A DNA stretch of 64,000 nucleotides, from the NCBI RefSeq assembly GCF_010093595.1, contig NW_022985448.1:906471-970470 (forward strand). The letters are read 5' to 3'. A program made the position numbers and the translations under genes. This stretch comes from Mytilinidion resinicola. Its lineage: Eukaryota; Ascomycota; Dothideomycetes; Mytilinidiales; Mytilinidiaceae. The notes beneath the pieces are model-generated. The model made no database searches and had not been told where the DNA came from. It was given only the letters and a program-made list of their open reading frames with translations. Shown one piece after another: positions 11,081 to 23,929 of the stretch. Each line of letters starts with the position of its first letter. Within the stretch, counting starts at the first letter, position 1.

Positions 11081-13057
11081 TCATTCTTCCTTGTAGAACT
11101 CGCTAGTCCGAGCCTTTGCAGATGCTAGGCAGGCCTCAGTACCCTCCTTGTCTCTCGGGATCAGCTTCACTTTGAAGTCTCGAGGAATCGCTACCAAGGC
11201 CGTCTTGAACTGGTTGTAATCGATATAGTCTGTGTTTGGTGGCTCTGATTCACTTGCCACGATCCGATAGGACGAGATGATCCGGATGAGCGATGAGTAT
11301 AGAAGGCGCTGTGCCATGATCTGCCCTGAACAAGCTCTTGCTCCAGCTCCGAACGATAGATGAGCGAGGCCTTGTGATGGCTTCTCCGCGAAAGTGGAGC
11401 CTTCCGATGTATCTTCGAGCCATCGCTCGGGATCGAACTTGTTGGCTGTCGGACCAAAATGATCGGTATCTAGACAAGTCAGAGACTTCGCTTTAGAACA
11501 CAGTCAGGAACGTTGTTTACCATGATTGCCAGCTTGAGCATTGATCAAGACCATGGTCTTTGGTGGGATTCGGGCACCATTCCACATGACTTCGGTGACT
11601 GTTTTCCTGGGAAGGCTCATCGAGCTGACGGTGTAATAGCGGCCAGCTTCTTTGACAATGGCATTGAGATATGGCACCTTCTCCTCTTGGTAGCTGTTAG
11701 TCCAAGCATCTTCAGTGTTTGGATAGTGTTGTTTGATGTCTTGGTAAGCTCGCTCTTGAAATATCTGCCCTTCGGGTGTTGCGAGAGATCCGATACACGA
11801 GGTAAGAGTACCTGGTGCTGTTAGCATAGGGTCCAAAGGAGAAGTCCCACACACATGAGCATGAGTAGTTCACTGATATGCGTTCAGGAGGGAGAAAAGT
11901 GAGCTGTTTGCTTCTCCGGACGTACCAGGTATCGTCTCAAAGCCACCGGAGACAAGAGACAAGCAGATGGAGCTGACTTCGACCCCAGTGAGCTTTGTTT
12001 CTTGATCTTTGAGAATAGCCGCGGAGATACAAGGCTTGTCTGTCCCCTTGTCTATCATGACACGGACTTTATCCAATAGAAGATTGAGATAAGCATCTCG
12101 TCTTCCTCGTAGTTCTTTGGAGTACGCATTCTTCTTGTTATTTGGAAGATATCTCAATACAGGTATATAATCCTGATAATTCTCGCTGGCTGACCGCAGA
12201 AGTGAGATGGCTGATCCCACATGCAGAATCTCACGTAAGAGGGTGTCGTAGACTGTATCCATACGGATCCCGTAGCAGAGCGTCAGCGTTGTGTTCAACG
12301 CATACCGCTGGATGTATGGTCGAATGCTGATCTCAGTTGCTCCGTTGTTACTGTCTCGTTCGAGGTCTCTGACGATACAGTATGACTCTAGATCTAGCAT
12401 CGGGAAATAGCCTCGCATCATAGAACGACCTAGAGCGGTCCCAGCTGCCTTGCGGCGATTTTTGCAACTGTCGTCCCATGGTGACGAGCCAATGGTGAAG
12501 CCTTGAGTAGAAGATATGACTCCATGGAAAGTATACAGTTTTGGACGCTGGGAAGTCAGCTGGGCTAGTTCATTGCACAAGTGCTTGTAAGATTCTAGAC
12601 ACTTTTTAAGATGTTAAGGAAGTAGAGGCTTACATCAATGAGAGCTGATTGATGGCCGACGAGCATTTTTCTGGCATCTTCGAAGGAGTTCACTACGACT
12701 GCACGAGTGTTTCCGAGGCGAATTTGGAACACGGAGTGATCATATCTGTTTGATGTGAGAAATTGGCTGATCCCAGATATTTCGTTTCGTCCTACTGTCT
12801 CCACCACTTCTCGCAAGTCGTGGCATGGTCTTCTCCAAGCTTTAGTAAGTGACCAACGATTGGCCAAGCACCAGGAATTTCTGGAAGGCCCTTAATGTGC
12901 GGTATATCCGTGTATGTGGTTGCCTATGCAGATTGCCGGTCAGAACGCTTCTATGTATATTTAGGGACAGACGGACCTTGTATATCAAGAAGGCGATCAG
13001 ACATGCACCAGCGGTATAAAGAGGCGAGCCGAACACAAACTCATCAAGAACAGACAT
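11081..13057 (-). CDS. Cytochrome P450, CYP504-like (phenylacetate 2-hydroxylase type)
   Basis: Several short introns interrupt the gene (about six exons). It starts MSVLDEFVFG at 13057, with a single membrane anchor in the first ~30 residues, then the proline-rich hinge (GLPEIPGAWPIVGHLLKLG). Stretches such as LYTFHGVISSTQGFTIGSSP and CKNRRKAAGTALGR, and the I-helix region ISSICLSLVSGGFETIPG, resemble the CYP504 family, which 2-hydroxylates phenylacetate for entry into the homogentisate route. The K-helix ExxR is EAGR and the heme loop is FGAGARACSG with the axial Cys. It would sit in the ER membrane facing the cytosol. Substrate is inferred from family only. It shares a promoter with the neighbouring P450, which suggests joint expression. 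Confidence 0.85.
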
Positions 13058-13343
13058 AGCGAATCGATAGAAATATGGCACTTGGAGATTGTATAGTTGC
13101 GACGGTGGATGTCCCAATGATCGGATGCATACTTGATCCCCCCATTTTGTGGAGTCGCATGAGAAAGTGTGAAAGATGGGGTTGCGGAGAAGAGCGCATA
13201 GCTTTGCCGATTACGTCGTCCTCTTATCGCCTCTACTTCGTACACTACCCCATTACGTTCGCATCACTTCACCTCAACCAACGGCATATTTAGAAGCCCG
13301 TTCCGAAAATTTAGGTAATTTGGACATCGCTCTTCAATTCATC
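13058..13343. promoter_or_regulatory. Shared divergent promoter of two P450 genes
   Basis: Only 286 bp separate the start codons of the minus-strand CYP504-like gene and the plus-strand P450. Both promoters must lie here. An open frame extends upstream from the plus-strand P450 into this stretch, but its translation is not P450-like before the ATG at 13344. Confidence 0.6.
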
Positions 13344-14975
13344 ATGGCATTGACCACATTATACCTCTTAGGCCTCATAGCCGCTATCTACGTAGTACGC
13401 TTCTTCTACACCCACAGCCACGGAGCATCCTCACATCACAACGTCCCAGGACCATGGACCTTTTCTATCTCAAGTTGGCGACTTGCATACGAGGATCTTC
13501 GGGGCAGGAGGACACGTACTATCTGTCAGCTCCATGCGAAGTACGGCCCTGTAGTTCGTATAGGCCCCAATGAGGTGTCCTTTAACAGCCCCTCCGCCTT
13601 GCGCACTATCTACGGAGCAGGAAGCGGCTTCCAGAGAACCGATTATTATCGCATGTTCGATGCCTACGGCCGGCAAAACCTGTTCTCCTTTGCTTCTGGC
13701 AAAGATCACGGAGAAAGAAAGAAGCTCGTTGCCCATGCCTACTCCAAAACCGTTATGCTTCGAGGTTCCGTTGCAGCTATGGTCGAATTAAAGGCGAAAC
13801 AGTTCCTAGAGCTAATCCAGGCCGAGCCAGAAGGTGTTAGCGATATCTTCCGAACTCTTCACTACTACTCTATAGACAACATCACCGGATTCCTTTACGG
13901 AGGGTCCGGAGCAACATCGGCTCTGACAGGGGATGAAAGCCATCGTGCTCTGCTCAATGATATGTTGGATCCAGCGCGCCGGCGGCTCTCTTGGTTCGCT
14001 GTGCACCTGCCAAGCTTCACGAAATGGTTGTATTCTCGGTCTGGAAGAGCTGAAGTAATCCTGAGGCATTTTTTGCCCATGCAGAAACCAGCCATGATGA
14101 CAGGGATCAGGCAGCATGCTCTTGCTGCCTTTCATCGTTTCAAAGAATCAAGTCAGAAGGAGAAGTCAAGCGAGATCGGGAGTCAAACGATCATACATCG
14201 TCTATACAAACATCACCAGACTCGAAAGCCTGACGGGTTGGACGATATGGACATCGCGTCCGAATGTGCGGACCACTTGCTAGCTGGAATTGATACAACA
14301 AGTGACACTCTCATGTTTCTAATATGGGCGTTATCTCTTCCGCAAAATCACAAGTTCCAAGCAAAGCTTATACAAGAGGTGGCTAGTCTCCCAGAGTCGT
14401 CTCTCAATGGAGATGGAATCCCATTCGTCGAAGCCGGCGACAAATTGCCCTACCTGAATGCTGTCATCAAGGAGGCATTAAGGCTGTATACGCCTCTTCC
14501 GGCGACCGAACCCCGTTCTCTACTCACTCCATCGATCATCGATTCATTCGAGATACCTGCAGGAATGGTAGTTGGAATTGAACCGTATTCTTTACATCGC
14601 AATCCGAAGGTCTTCGAGGATCCCCTCAGATTCAACCCAGAAAGGTGGCTCAATGTTCCTCTAGAACGGCTCAATGAGATGAATAGATGGTGGTGGGCAT
14701 TCTCCAGTGGCGGTAGAATGTGCATTGGCATTCACTTGGCTATGTCTGAGATGACAACGCTAGTAGCCGCCATATATCGAAAATATCAGACTTATATAGC
14801 ACCCGGATTCGAGAACGTATCCCCTGGAATCACAAGTAGGTTTGAAATGTTCTATGACGAGTTGTTTGATAGCATAGAGGTATGTCACCTGCATTTCAGA
14901 ATATCCCCGACATGACTCATTGATATCTAGGAACACGAGTGTCGCATCAAATTCCAGCCACATGGCCGATTTTGA
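13344..14975 (+). CDS. Cytochrome P450 monooxygenase, second of the pair
   Basis: The gene has one long exon (13344-14879) and a 45-nt last exon (14931-14975) that adds EHECRIKFQPHGRF. Reading through instead would give a different tail; the intron has GTATGT and CTAG ends and keeps frame. The 526-residue product is normal length. It starts with a membrane anchor (LYLLGLIAAIYVVRFFY), then a VPGPW hinge. The I helix is AGIDTTSD, the K helix KEALRLY (ExxR), the PERW motif is present, and the heme loop is FSSGGRMCIG. These are all residues needed for activity. The family looks like the microsomal fungal P450s related to pisatin demethylase or benzoate hydroxylases, but I cannot assign a substrate. 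Start choice at 13344 follows the anchor. Confidence 0.9.
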
Positions 14976-15164
14976 GAAACTGCGACCTTGAACGGGGCAT
15001 ATCACGAACGCTGTATGGATATTAATGACCTCAGTTAGATGATATTCGATTTGTTCGCTCGAGATAGCCAGGAACAAACTCCTTGAGTAGCTTCTCATGG
15101 ACAAACAGGCTACCTTTTGAGAGCATGATTTCCGATCCAACAACATCTTCATTGTACGACTGGT

Positions 15165-16282
15165 CTACTCCTGGCCATTGGCGAGCAAGACTCGGCCTCC
15201 ATCAACGCACAAGCAGCGACCATCAACATATGCCTAAGGAGCTGATCATTAGCTTTCATCGCACGAGGGTAGTAGTTGCAGAACCTTACTCCTGCTTGAC
15301 TGCATAAATAAAGAACTGTTCCTGCGATGTCCTCCGCTTTCCCTGCTCTTTTTGCCGGAACTTTATCAAAAAGGGCAGCGAACATGTTCCCCTCTGCACC
15401 GATGGGATTCATGTTACTTGGCACGACTACACTCTGTCAGCAATCCCGTGGCTCTAGTAAATGAGCCTGACTTACACCCTGGGTTGATCGAGTTCACTCT
15501 GACGTACCACCGGGCAAATTTACTAGCCAGCAAGGCTACTAAATGATCAGTTGCTGCTTTAGAGGCCGCGTAACTAGTCAGGTCGATGTTGGTGCAGTTG
15601 TGCATGCTGGCACAGCTGCTGGTGATTACGATGACGCCTCTTCCCACATCCTTCCCCTTGAGTCCAACGGGAAGATCGAATTCCGCGGCCGCTACAAGAA
15701 GCGGTAACAGTGCTACACTGAGGAAGTAATGGGCAGTAGTATTGATACGGAATGTGGCATCCCAGTCAGTGTGGCTTGAGGACCATAGGGAAGCTTGAAG
15801 CTCTTCCAGCGATGCTGTCAACGGGTTGCAAGGCTTTGGTGGATCGTGTCTGACTCCCGCGTTTGATATTAGGATGTCAAGATGGGTTTCCCGGGACTTG
15901 ATGTACTCTGCTATATCCGCAATGCTATCTTTGCTAGAAACATCTGAGGAGAAGCTGTTTACAATTTTAGCAGCGAATGATCATACTCGTATGGTAGCAA
16001 TGTCCCACCCTTCTGCGCTACCCCTTGATGACTTGCCTATCTCGTTCAGATTCTGTACGGTTTCTTGAATGGGATCAGATGGTAATGCCGTTATGTAGAC
16101 CTTTACGCCATTTTGGACCAGAGACTTTAGAAATCCTGTTGTCAGCAGGCTGTATATGCTAAAGTGGAGGACTGTTGATTTACCTTTGCGACCATGAGCC
16201 CTATTCCACTGCTTCCTCCGGTGACTAGTGCCACCCGGCCTCTGACATCAAAAAGGTTAGGTATATTCAGAACGTCGGCCAT
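15165..16282 (-). CDS. Short-chain dehydrogenase/reductase (SDR) next to the P450 pair
   Basis: The start MADVLNIPNLFDVRGR is at 16282 and the stop at 15165. About five exons are joined by short introns. The N-terminal cofactor motif is TGGSSGIG, the SNAG motif lies at about residue 100, and the catalytic Ser (ITSSCASMHN) and YAASK (Tyr-x-x-x-Lys) follow. The last exon ends YVDGRCLCVDGGRVLLANGQ, a normal SDR ending. The product of about 310 residues would oxidise or reduce a hydroxyl/keto group with NAD(P)(H) in the cytosol. It converges on the P450 gene, with under 200 bp between their ends, and likely belongs with the P450 pair. Substrate unknown. Confidence 0.85.
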
Positions 16283-16799
16283 GATTGATAGCCAGTTGAC
16301 AACGGGAGCAGTAGATAAACGCTGCAGCTTATGTGCATGTAATATATAGAGATACCACGATAAGAGGAGAACTAGTACGTAATTTGACCACTATGGTGAC
16401 AAGGATCAATTGCTCTACGTAGAGGCCATCAATATAGAATATCTATCACAAAATTAGCAGCACTAAAGCTTATTTCTAGCTTGGTTCGTGTTCTATAGTT
16501 GATACAATAAGGTCATATGAAGTCGAGTAATGGCACTTCAATATCACGTGACGGTATGATATCGGCAAGATTTCTCATTCTTCATCTATAGAGAGCAAGA
16601 TCACTTTGCGCGGAGGCCTGGCGGCTACAAGAGACAACATCATCTCATTCGTATCTAGTAATATCCAACCTTCCCCAGGGATACTACCTAGCCTAGTCCA
16701 ATAGCTGCCCAAAAGCTGGGCATATGACACGTACCCATGAATGCCCATGCCTCCCACTCAGCTCCATACATTCCCTTACACATTAATGCCATCCCCTAA
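16283..16799. promoter_or_regulatory. SDR upstream region with TCACGTGA
   Basis: The stretch holds the SDR promoter and the DNA2 3' end. A perfect TCACGTGA palindrome lies at 16544-16551, about 260 bp upstream of the SDR start. No gene is visible. Confidence 0.45.
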
Positions 16800-19700
16800 C
16801 TACATAATATCATTCAACACATCTCTCAAAAGTGGTCGAGATCCCAACAGCCCCCTCCTTCCCACCTTGCCTACGTTCCCCGGCTTCTTCAGTCCCTGCG
16901 AGCTACGCTGCGACTTCGCTTTCGGATTGTTCGACACCTCCCCTAGGACTCGCCTGCTCGACTGTGAAAGCGACTCTGGCTGGCTTGGCGTCCCACTCGT
17001 CTTCTTCGTCGGGCTCTTTGCTTTCTTCTTGGGGCTTGGCGATGGCCCTTTCTGCCCAGCCGCTTCAAAAGCAAAGGGACTACTATCAAAGGAGTGCCCT
17101 TCCAAGCTCTCTTTACTAAGCGGTTTGACCCATCCCCTCGCTTCACAGATCTCAACCAGCTTGCCCAGTAGCTCATTGGACTTCAATGTTTTTGCCGATC
17201 CAATAAGTACTAGCTTCTTCCTCGCTCTTGTCAGCGCCACATTAATACGCCTGTAGTCCTTGAGTAAATCGCCCACGTGATTCGAGTTGTTACTGCGGAC
17301 AAAAGACACAATGATAACGTCTTTGTCACGGCCCTGATATTTATCTGCCGTGTCGAGCTCAATTTTGCTGAGCCCAAGCCCTGCAAACCCAGAGCTACCC
17401 AGGCCTTGGGTGGAAGCCGTGATATTCGTGCCTTGGAGATGTGTTCGTAGAAGCTTGAGCTGTGAGTTATAAGGGGACACGACGCCAATGTCATCCGGGC
17501 TAACACCGGCGGCGAGAAAAGTTGCGGCGAGCTGGGAGACGATGCGAGCCTCGGTATCATTGGTAGTACGTGCACCTTGAGTGGATTCGAGGTCTGTACC
17601 GAGAGCGTCGGTATCGAGGAAGAGGACACGGGTACATGGGTCGAGGGTGCGAGCGATGTGGCAGGATGGAGAGTTGGAGCTAGGACAGATGGCCGAAAGA
17701 GAGGAGGTTTCGAGAGTGCGGTGTAGAGATGCTAGTACATTTGGGTTGGGAATAGCGAGCACCTGACGAGCAACGCTTTGATCTCCACATTTCATTCGTC
17801 CGTCGTATATCAGCTCGTTGGAGAGGCTCATGATATCGGCGCTCATGCGGTACTGGCTATTCAACGTGGCTACTGCCTCGGGATGGCGTTCGCTCAGTAA
17901 CCGGAACAGACTCATGTCAAGTCCGCCCTCTGCCGCCTCTTTATTCTTAACTAGTGGCGGAAGTTGATAGTGGTCGCCAACCAACACAAACGTCTTTGCC
18001 ATTCGAATCGGACCGAGGCAAACCGGAAGTGTGACCTGTGACGCTTCGTCGACGATGCAATAGTCGAAGATTCGGCGCGAGAAAAGTGGATGAGAAATGC
18101 TGAGACACGTAGTTGCAACAACCAGAGGCTCCATCCAGCTCTTCTCTAGTGCTTCCAAAGACTCCTGTGGCTCGGTAGCTAGAGTTGCGAAAGACCGTAC
18201 GTCAGGGTGGACCTTAGATGCTAATCCGAGACGCAGGATTCCGATCTTGTCGTAACGAATTTTGAGAAGAATGTTGTCAACAGCAGCATGTTGGTAAGAT
18301 GCCAACAGGACGCTCTTCCCTTTTGCAACTAGCGATCGAATGATGTGTGCAATAGTCCAAGTTTTACCTGTCCCTGGCATACCTAGCACCAGTGCATAGT
18401 CTTGTGCCACCATGACCTTCTCAATGGCAGCTTTTTGGCCAGAATTGAGGGCAGACTGGCTAGGAAGTAGATAAGGGCTCGGACTGGGTTTGAAGACTGG
18501 GGCGGCGCCAGCTATGATGAGAGCGCGGAGATTGGACGCTCGATAGACGTTATCATCCATGATCTGGAGAAGGTTGTTACGGACATCAGCCATACCCTTG
18601 CTAAACTCGTCTTTATCGAGCCGGTAAAGAATCGGCTCGACTTCAGCTTGTTGGGAGGCTGGAGGCATTCTCCGCTTTGAGACCTCCATTATTCCAGCGA
18701 ATACTTGATTCGACTCCGGATCAAACCCAGGCTGTTTGGTACGGGCATTGTGGAGACGTCTGTCTACACCGACGGTGATGCGGCGTTTTCGGACGTCAGC
18801 CACATAGCCATTAGCGAGGGCGAAATGTCCTTTCTCATCGGAGATGACGATAGGTTCGCCGACGGTCAGCTGTGACTCGGTAAATGAAAATCCGGGAGGT
18901 GGCTTCTGCTTGATAAATGTGTAGGTGAAGCGATTTATCTTCGTCCCGTCTTGCTGCTCAAACTCCGATCCAGGCTCGAGGATGATGTTGGAGAAACAAC
19001 GTCCCAGCTTCTCACGCTCAGTGCTCAGCATTGTCCAAAGCTCCGACTTAAACCTCATCATATCCGACTCTTCTTTTGTCAAAAGTGTGTCCCATTTCTT
19101 CATGAACTCTTGATCGGCAGGAGTGAGGTCATGAACCAGCTGGTCAAATTTCTCCTTTGCTACCTGATCTAGTGACTCCCCATTCCCGTCTTCGACAAGT
19201 TTGTGGTAGACGAAACATTTTTCCTGAGCGTAGCAATTTCGACAGGCGTAGTCCTTTTTGAGCATTGGTGGTAGCCGATATCGATCGCGAGCATAGCAGG
19301 CAAGCTCGTTGCGTTTCATCACCATGTGAATGATATCTCTTCGTACTGCTGAAATACGTTTCACCACAGATGACTCAAGGTAATAGAGAATCCCGGTTGC
19401 AATATCAATATCTTCTCTAAGTTAGGCTACGTCCGTTGGTTTGGAGTCCGAAGACTTACCATATCGATCAGAGAGGAGCAAGGTGTACAGCGTAGTCTGA
19501 ACCTGATGCGATATACTAGTAGTAGTCTTCCCACTCTTGAGTTCCAGTGGAACAGTTAGGACTCGCTCTCCAGACCGGTCCTTCACAACGACTTGGACAG
19601 TAGCGTCAATGTTACCTTTCAGGCCGTACTGAGGCGACACGCCTTTTTCCTCAACATCAAGCAGCTTGTTTATGCTCATAATGGCCTCTGAACCATTACC

Positions 19701-22218
19701 ATCTTTGATGACGCCATCGGACTAGTTAATGAAGTCAACGGCAAATTCAATAGAAGACTGGACAGAACTCACTCTTGGCTGACCTCGAACAAATATTTCG
19801 GCCCACGATTGTACTTCTGGCAACTTGCTCCTTATATGAGCCGTAACGGACTCAACTGATTCGCCGATGTCTAAAATTGACTCAAACTGCCTTGGTAAGA
19901 TCTTGCGGATGCATTCAAAAAGCCATACTGTATCCCATCGGTTTGCCTTGAAGGCTTCCTGGAAAAGCTCGTGAAGGATGGTACCGTAAAGCAAAGGAGC
20001 ATTTGCTCTAGTCGTGGCCTTTACCCGCTCTTGTAATATGGCCTTCCGCGTGCAGTGGAAGGAGTCGCCGACACTCGTGGCTGAAATGAGATGATCAGGA
20101 TGAAGAATGAGCATGTTGTTGTCATCGTCGACAACACACTGCCCGTCGAGAGAGAAGTCACCAATAATATGGACAAAAGTCTCTGTCGTACAGGGAGTAC
20201 CGAGCCATGACTGTCGAAGAACGACCTTGCTCTTTAGTTTGGTTTTCTCTTCTTCGACGGTCAAGATCTGTGTTGTGTCAGTGGCGCTCTATACTCTAAA
20301 CGCGGCTTCGTACCCTTTCAGGAAGCAATAATCCCTTTGGGCTATTGTACTGGCTCTCATCGACTTTGATAACCAAGTAGCGTTGAATTGTTGGCTTGTT
20401 TCTTTGACTCTTACATGACTTAGTTCGTATTTTTGCATTACTGAAGCTTGCGTGTACATACAGGATTCTGACTCGCTAGATTGCCTGTCAACGCTTGAGT
20501 AGCCATTGCCTCTGCCGCTGCGAGTTGCTCTTCGTCGAAATCATCTCCTCCAAACTCATCATCGGAGGCATTGTTGATAGTGATGGCCGGTGGCTTCCCC
20601 GGGGGAGCAGCGTGATCGTCTAGCACGTTTTCCTCTGTCGCTTGAGGCATGGTAGGCGTCAAGTCGGGTCTCTTGTCGTAAAGAGATACAACGTTTTCAA
20701 TATCGGCGGCAAACACATCATCATCTTCTAGTCCAAATTCGTCATCACTATCAAAGACCTCCTCTTTCGTGGGTTCAGAGACAGCGGGAAGGTGTGGAGA
20801 GTGAAGCTGCTGAGCGACCTCAAATGATGTGGTTACATTAGGTGCCATTTGTTGGTTTGATTGGCCTACAAAACTTGCCATCTCGATGGCTTCAACCATG
20901 TCGAGGTCGATTTCCTCATCGCCATACTCCGAGGAGCTGGGGGGCTTCGGCTGCTCAAAAGCGGTATCCTCATGAGGCTCTCGAGGTGATTGAGCACGTC
21001 CAGGGCTGTCTGCCGGCTTCGATGCGACCTCGACCATTTCTCGACGTCCTACGGCCATCCGCTGCAATGGAGAAGCTGACGGATATGCCTGGAAGTCTCC
21101 AGAATCTGGTAATGGAGACGAGCTCGAGGGCATGCTTGACGTGTTATGGCGAGGGGACTTGGCCATGGTCTTCTGAATTCGTTCGACCAGCAGGCCCACT
21201 TTGGACAACTTTGACTTTCCATGTAAGGGACCGTCTGTACTTCGCATTTCAGATACATCTTCTGCACCGGTCTTGTCTTCTTTGAAAGCGCCCTTGATCC
21301 TCCTCCTCTTAGTTGCCGATGTGGGCCATTCCACGCCACAGCTCGCCCACCTCCGGAGGCCGCTCACACTTCCTGCGGTCGCTGAAGAGTGAGGCGAGGA
21401 TTCGTTGATGAGGTTTGCGAATGCGATGCCCTTGTTTGCTGTTGGAGTGCCCTTGTTGTTGCCAGTGTTTACGGTGTAGCGACTCCACAGGTCGGCAGCT
21501 GGATCTGCTTGGGGAGTTTTCAATAACTGCTCCATGCCTTGCATGTCTAAAGGGTCATTGGCAGGGAAGAAAGCCAATGGCTCGGTCTGTGACAGCGGTG
21601 GCGAAGAACTACGTGCGCGCTTCTTACTTCCCCTCTTGTGAGGTGCGGGTGTGACGGTGCTCGAGCTGCTGGGTGACTGAAGGTTTCGCCAGTACAGCTG
21701 TTCGTCTGGGGAGTTGTTTCGAGCGGTAGCATGTTTTGAGATATCATCCGAGTTTCCGACTAAATCTGCCAGTGGAAGCCGTGTTGCTGGTGTCGACGGA
21801 GGACAGGTCCTGGAATGGGGCAGCCTTGGTGTCTCTGTTGTCTTCTCCACTGCATCCCCTTGTGACTTGGTCACGGCGTCGATCTCTTCCGCCCCAGCAT
21901 CATCCCTCTGATTCTCCTTGTCTTCATCGCCGTTCTCGATCTCCATGGGCGGTACGACAGGCGCTCCTTCGATGAACTGGTATTTCTTGAGCTTCGTCCT
22001 GGACTGGGTGGAGGCATCGATTGGAGGGCCTGTCATGGCGTCTGGTTTGTGAGTGTTTGCTCGAGAAGCATCATTCGCACTGCGGGTTCGGCTCCATTGG
22101 GGTCGTGGTCTGTTCTTAAGTATTGTCAGTACGACGGTTCCAGTGAGCGCGGGGGAGTTAATAGGCGTACTTTAGGTTTCTGGTCCTGGTCAAAGAAGGA
22201 CTTCTGGCGGGTTGACAT
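16800..22218 (-). CDS. DNA2: DNA replication ATP-dependent helicase/nuclease Dna2
   Basis: Multi-exon gene of roughly 1,700 codons. Exon 1 (22218-22171) reads MSTRQKSFFDQDQKPK, exon 2 (22115 to about 20462) is a long disordered, acidic N-terminal region, and the last exon (about 19415-16800) carries the helicase. The nuclease domain shows HELFQEAFK, GNIDATVQV and LELKSGK (PD-(D/E)xK type). Iron-sulfur cluster cysteines are in FHCTRKAIL and CRNCYAQEKC. The helicase has Walker A GMPGTGKTWT, DEASQ (motif II), a QYRMS motif and DKYQGRDKDV. Dna2 trims long flaps in Okazaki fragments and resects double-strand breaks in the nucleus. The intron near 20.4 kb is hard to place. MluI boxes upstream suggest G1/S expression. 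Confidence 0.95.
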
Positions 22219-22317
22219 AAGGACGCTTGTCCCGCTATGTTGGAGGGGGGTGGGGCGAGGGGGGTTTGCGTAGGTTCAAAGGTGTTGTGGTGTGGTGGTA
22301 TAAAAGTGCAAGAAGAG

Positions 22318-22372
22318 ACGCGTTGTAAATTGATGGGACGCGTTGAAGATAAGTCACGTGTTTAGCGCGAAA
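22318..22372. promoter_or_regulatory. MluI cell-cycle boxes and E2F/SCB-like site upstream of DNA2
   Basis: Two ACGCGT motifs (22318-22323 and 22338-22343) are 20 bp apart and 100-125 bp upstream of the DNA2 start. A CACGTG (22355-22360) and GCGCGAAA (22365-22372) follow. ACGCGT is the target of the MBF factor that drives G1/S genes in fungi. The region also separates DNA2 from the divergent carrier gene. Confidence 0.7.
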
Positions 22373-22694
22373 CCTAGATTCAACTCACCTGGGCAAGCAA
22401 CATTGGAGCATAGACCCCATAAGGCTGAGAAGTAAGCTTCCAAGCTAATTCACTGTAGTGACCGAGAGAGGATCAATTCCTAACTATCAATCAAAGAATC
22501 TTCCGCCGTCACCAAAGGAAGCAATTCCGGAGAAAGGGAAGGTTTGAATTGTTTTTAGTGTCTGCGGAGTAGAAGCTTGGACCGCTGAGTCCTACCCATT
22601 TGGCCATCCCACCCTGCAGTGTGAAATACCTCACATCACCACCCATCTCCCCAACCCTCTCCACTCCTTTACCTCTCAGAACGAAGCTCGCATC

Positions 22695-23929
22695 ATGACC
22701 ACCGAAAAGCCTCTGCCGTTCGTCTACCAGTTCGCGGCTGGTGAGTACTTCAATTGCGGAATGGAGTCCGACGTCAAGCTCACTGTGAATAGGTGCCGTG
22801 GCTGGTGTCTCCGAAGTGAGTGAATTGGGACTGAGATAGTGCTAGAAACTGCTACAGTACAGCTGTTAATCGAGCACGGTGAATAGATCCTGGTTATGTG
22901 GGTATTGCGCCGGTCTCCTCGATGAATGCGACGCTGACTTAAAATCAAGGTATCCGCTGGATGTGGTCAAGACACGAGTGTAGGCTGCCAGAACATCGTC
23001 GCGCATATCTCAAAAGCTAAATCGCACATAGACAAATCCAGACTGGCAAGGGAGTCGGTGAAGATAGCTACAATGGCATGGTGGACTGCTTCCGGAAGAT
23101 CATCAGGAACGAAGGGTGCGAAACGAATGATTGTTTTTGTCATGCTGAAGCTTATTTTTGATCCAGAGTTTCGAGGCTATATCGCGGTATCACTGCTCCT
23201 ATTCTGATGGAAGCTCCGAAGAGGTGAGACAGCCGTCCGTTCACGGAAGCAAGATCATGCTCATACAACCATTACAGAGCTACCAAATTCGCTGCCAATG
23301 ACGCGTGGGGAAAATTCTATCGCAACCAATTTGGCGTGGCCAAAATGAACCAATCCCTTGCCATCCTCACGGGCGCATCTGCTGGAGCTACCGAAGCCTT
23401 CGTCGTCGTCCCCTTCGAGCTTGTCAAGATCAGGTTGCAAGATAAAGCACAAGCACACAAATACAATGGCATGATCGACGTCGTGCGCAAGATCATCACA
23501 CAGGAGGGGCCATTGGCCATGTACCAGGGCCTCGAGAGCACCATGTGGAGGCACGTTCTGTGGAACGCTGGATACTTCGGGTGCATCTTCCAAGTTCGCG
23601 CGCTTATTCCGGTCGCGAAAGATAAAAAGGGACAGGTCTTCAACGACCTTATTTCTGGTGCCATTGGCGGCACTGTTGGAACGATCATCAACACTCCTAT
23701 GGACGTCGTAAAGTCGCGTATTCAGAACACCGCGAGAGTCCCCGGACAGGTACCCAAGTACAACTGGGCATGGCCAGCCCTGGGCACGGTCATGAAAGAG
23801 GAGGGCTTCGGCGCGCTATACAAGGGCTTTTTGCCCAAGGTTCTTCGATTGGGCCCGGGTGGAGGCATCCTGTTGGTTGTCTTCACCGGCATGATGGATT
23901 TCTTCAGGACGATACGCGGAGACAAGTAG
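22695..23929 (+). CDS. ODC1: Mitochondrial 2-oxodicarboxylate carrier
   Basis: Starts MTTEKPLPFVYQFAAG at 22695 and has about six exons, the first ones tiny; the last (from about 23279) holds most of the protein. The product is about 300 residues, normal for the family. The three carrier repeats each show the signature: YPLDVVKTRVQ, PFELVKIRLQ and PMDVVKSRIQ. Six membrane helices of the inner mitochondrial membrane are expected. The family exchanges 2-oxoadipate and 2-oxoglutarate, linking lysine synthesis and the citric acid cycle. The assignment to ODC rests on the overall sequence (for example GDKAQAH-type matrix loop and ATKFAANDAWGKFYR), so a close citrate/oxoglutarate carrier is the main alternative. 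It shares the intergenic region with DNA2. Confidence 0.85.

Noticed and set aside
20441..20461. 21-nt GTATGT..TTCAG 'intron' in DNA2
   Set aside because: Too short to be spliced. A longer intron from the same donor to an acceptor ending AACAAG (about 67 nt) keeps frame and leads into the conserved TIQRYLV segment.
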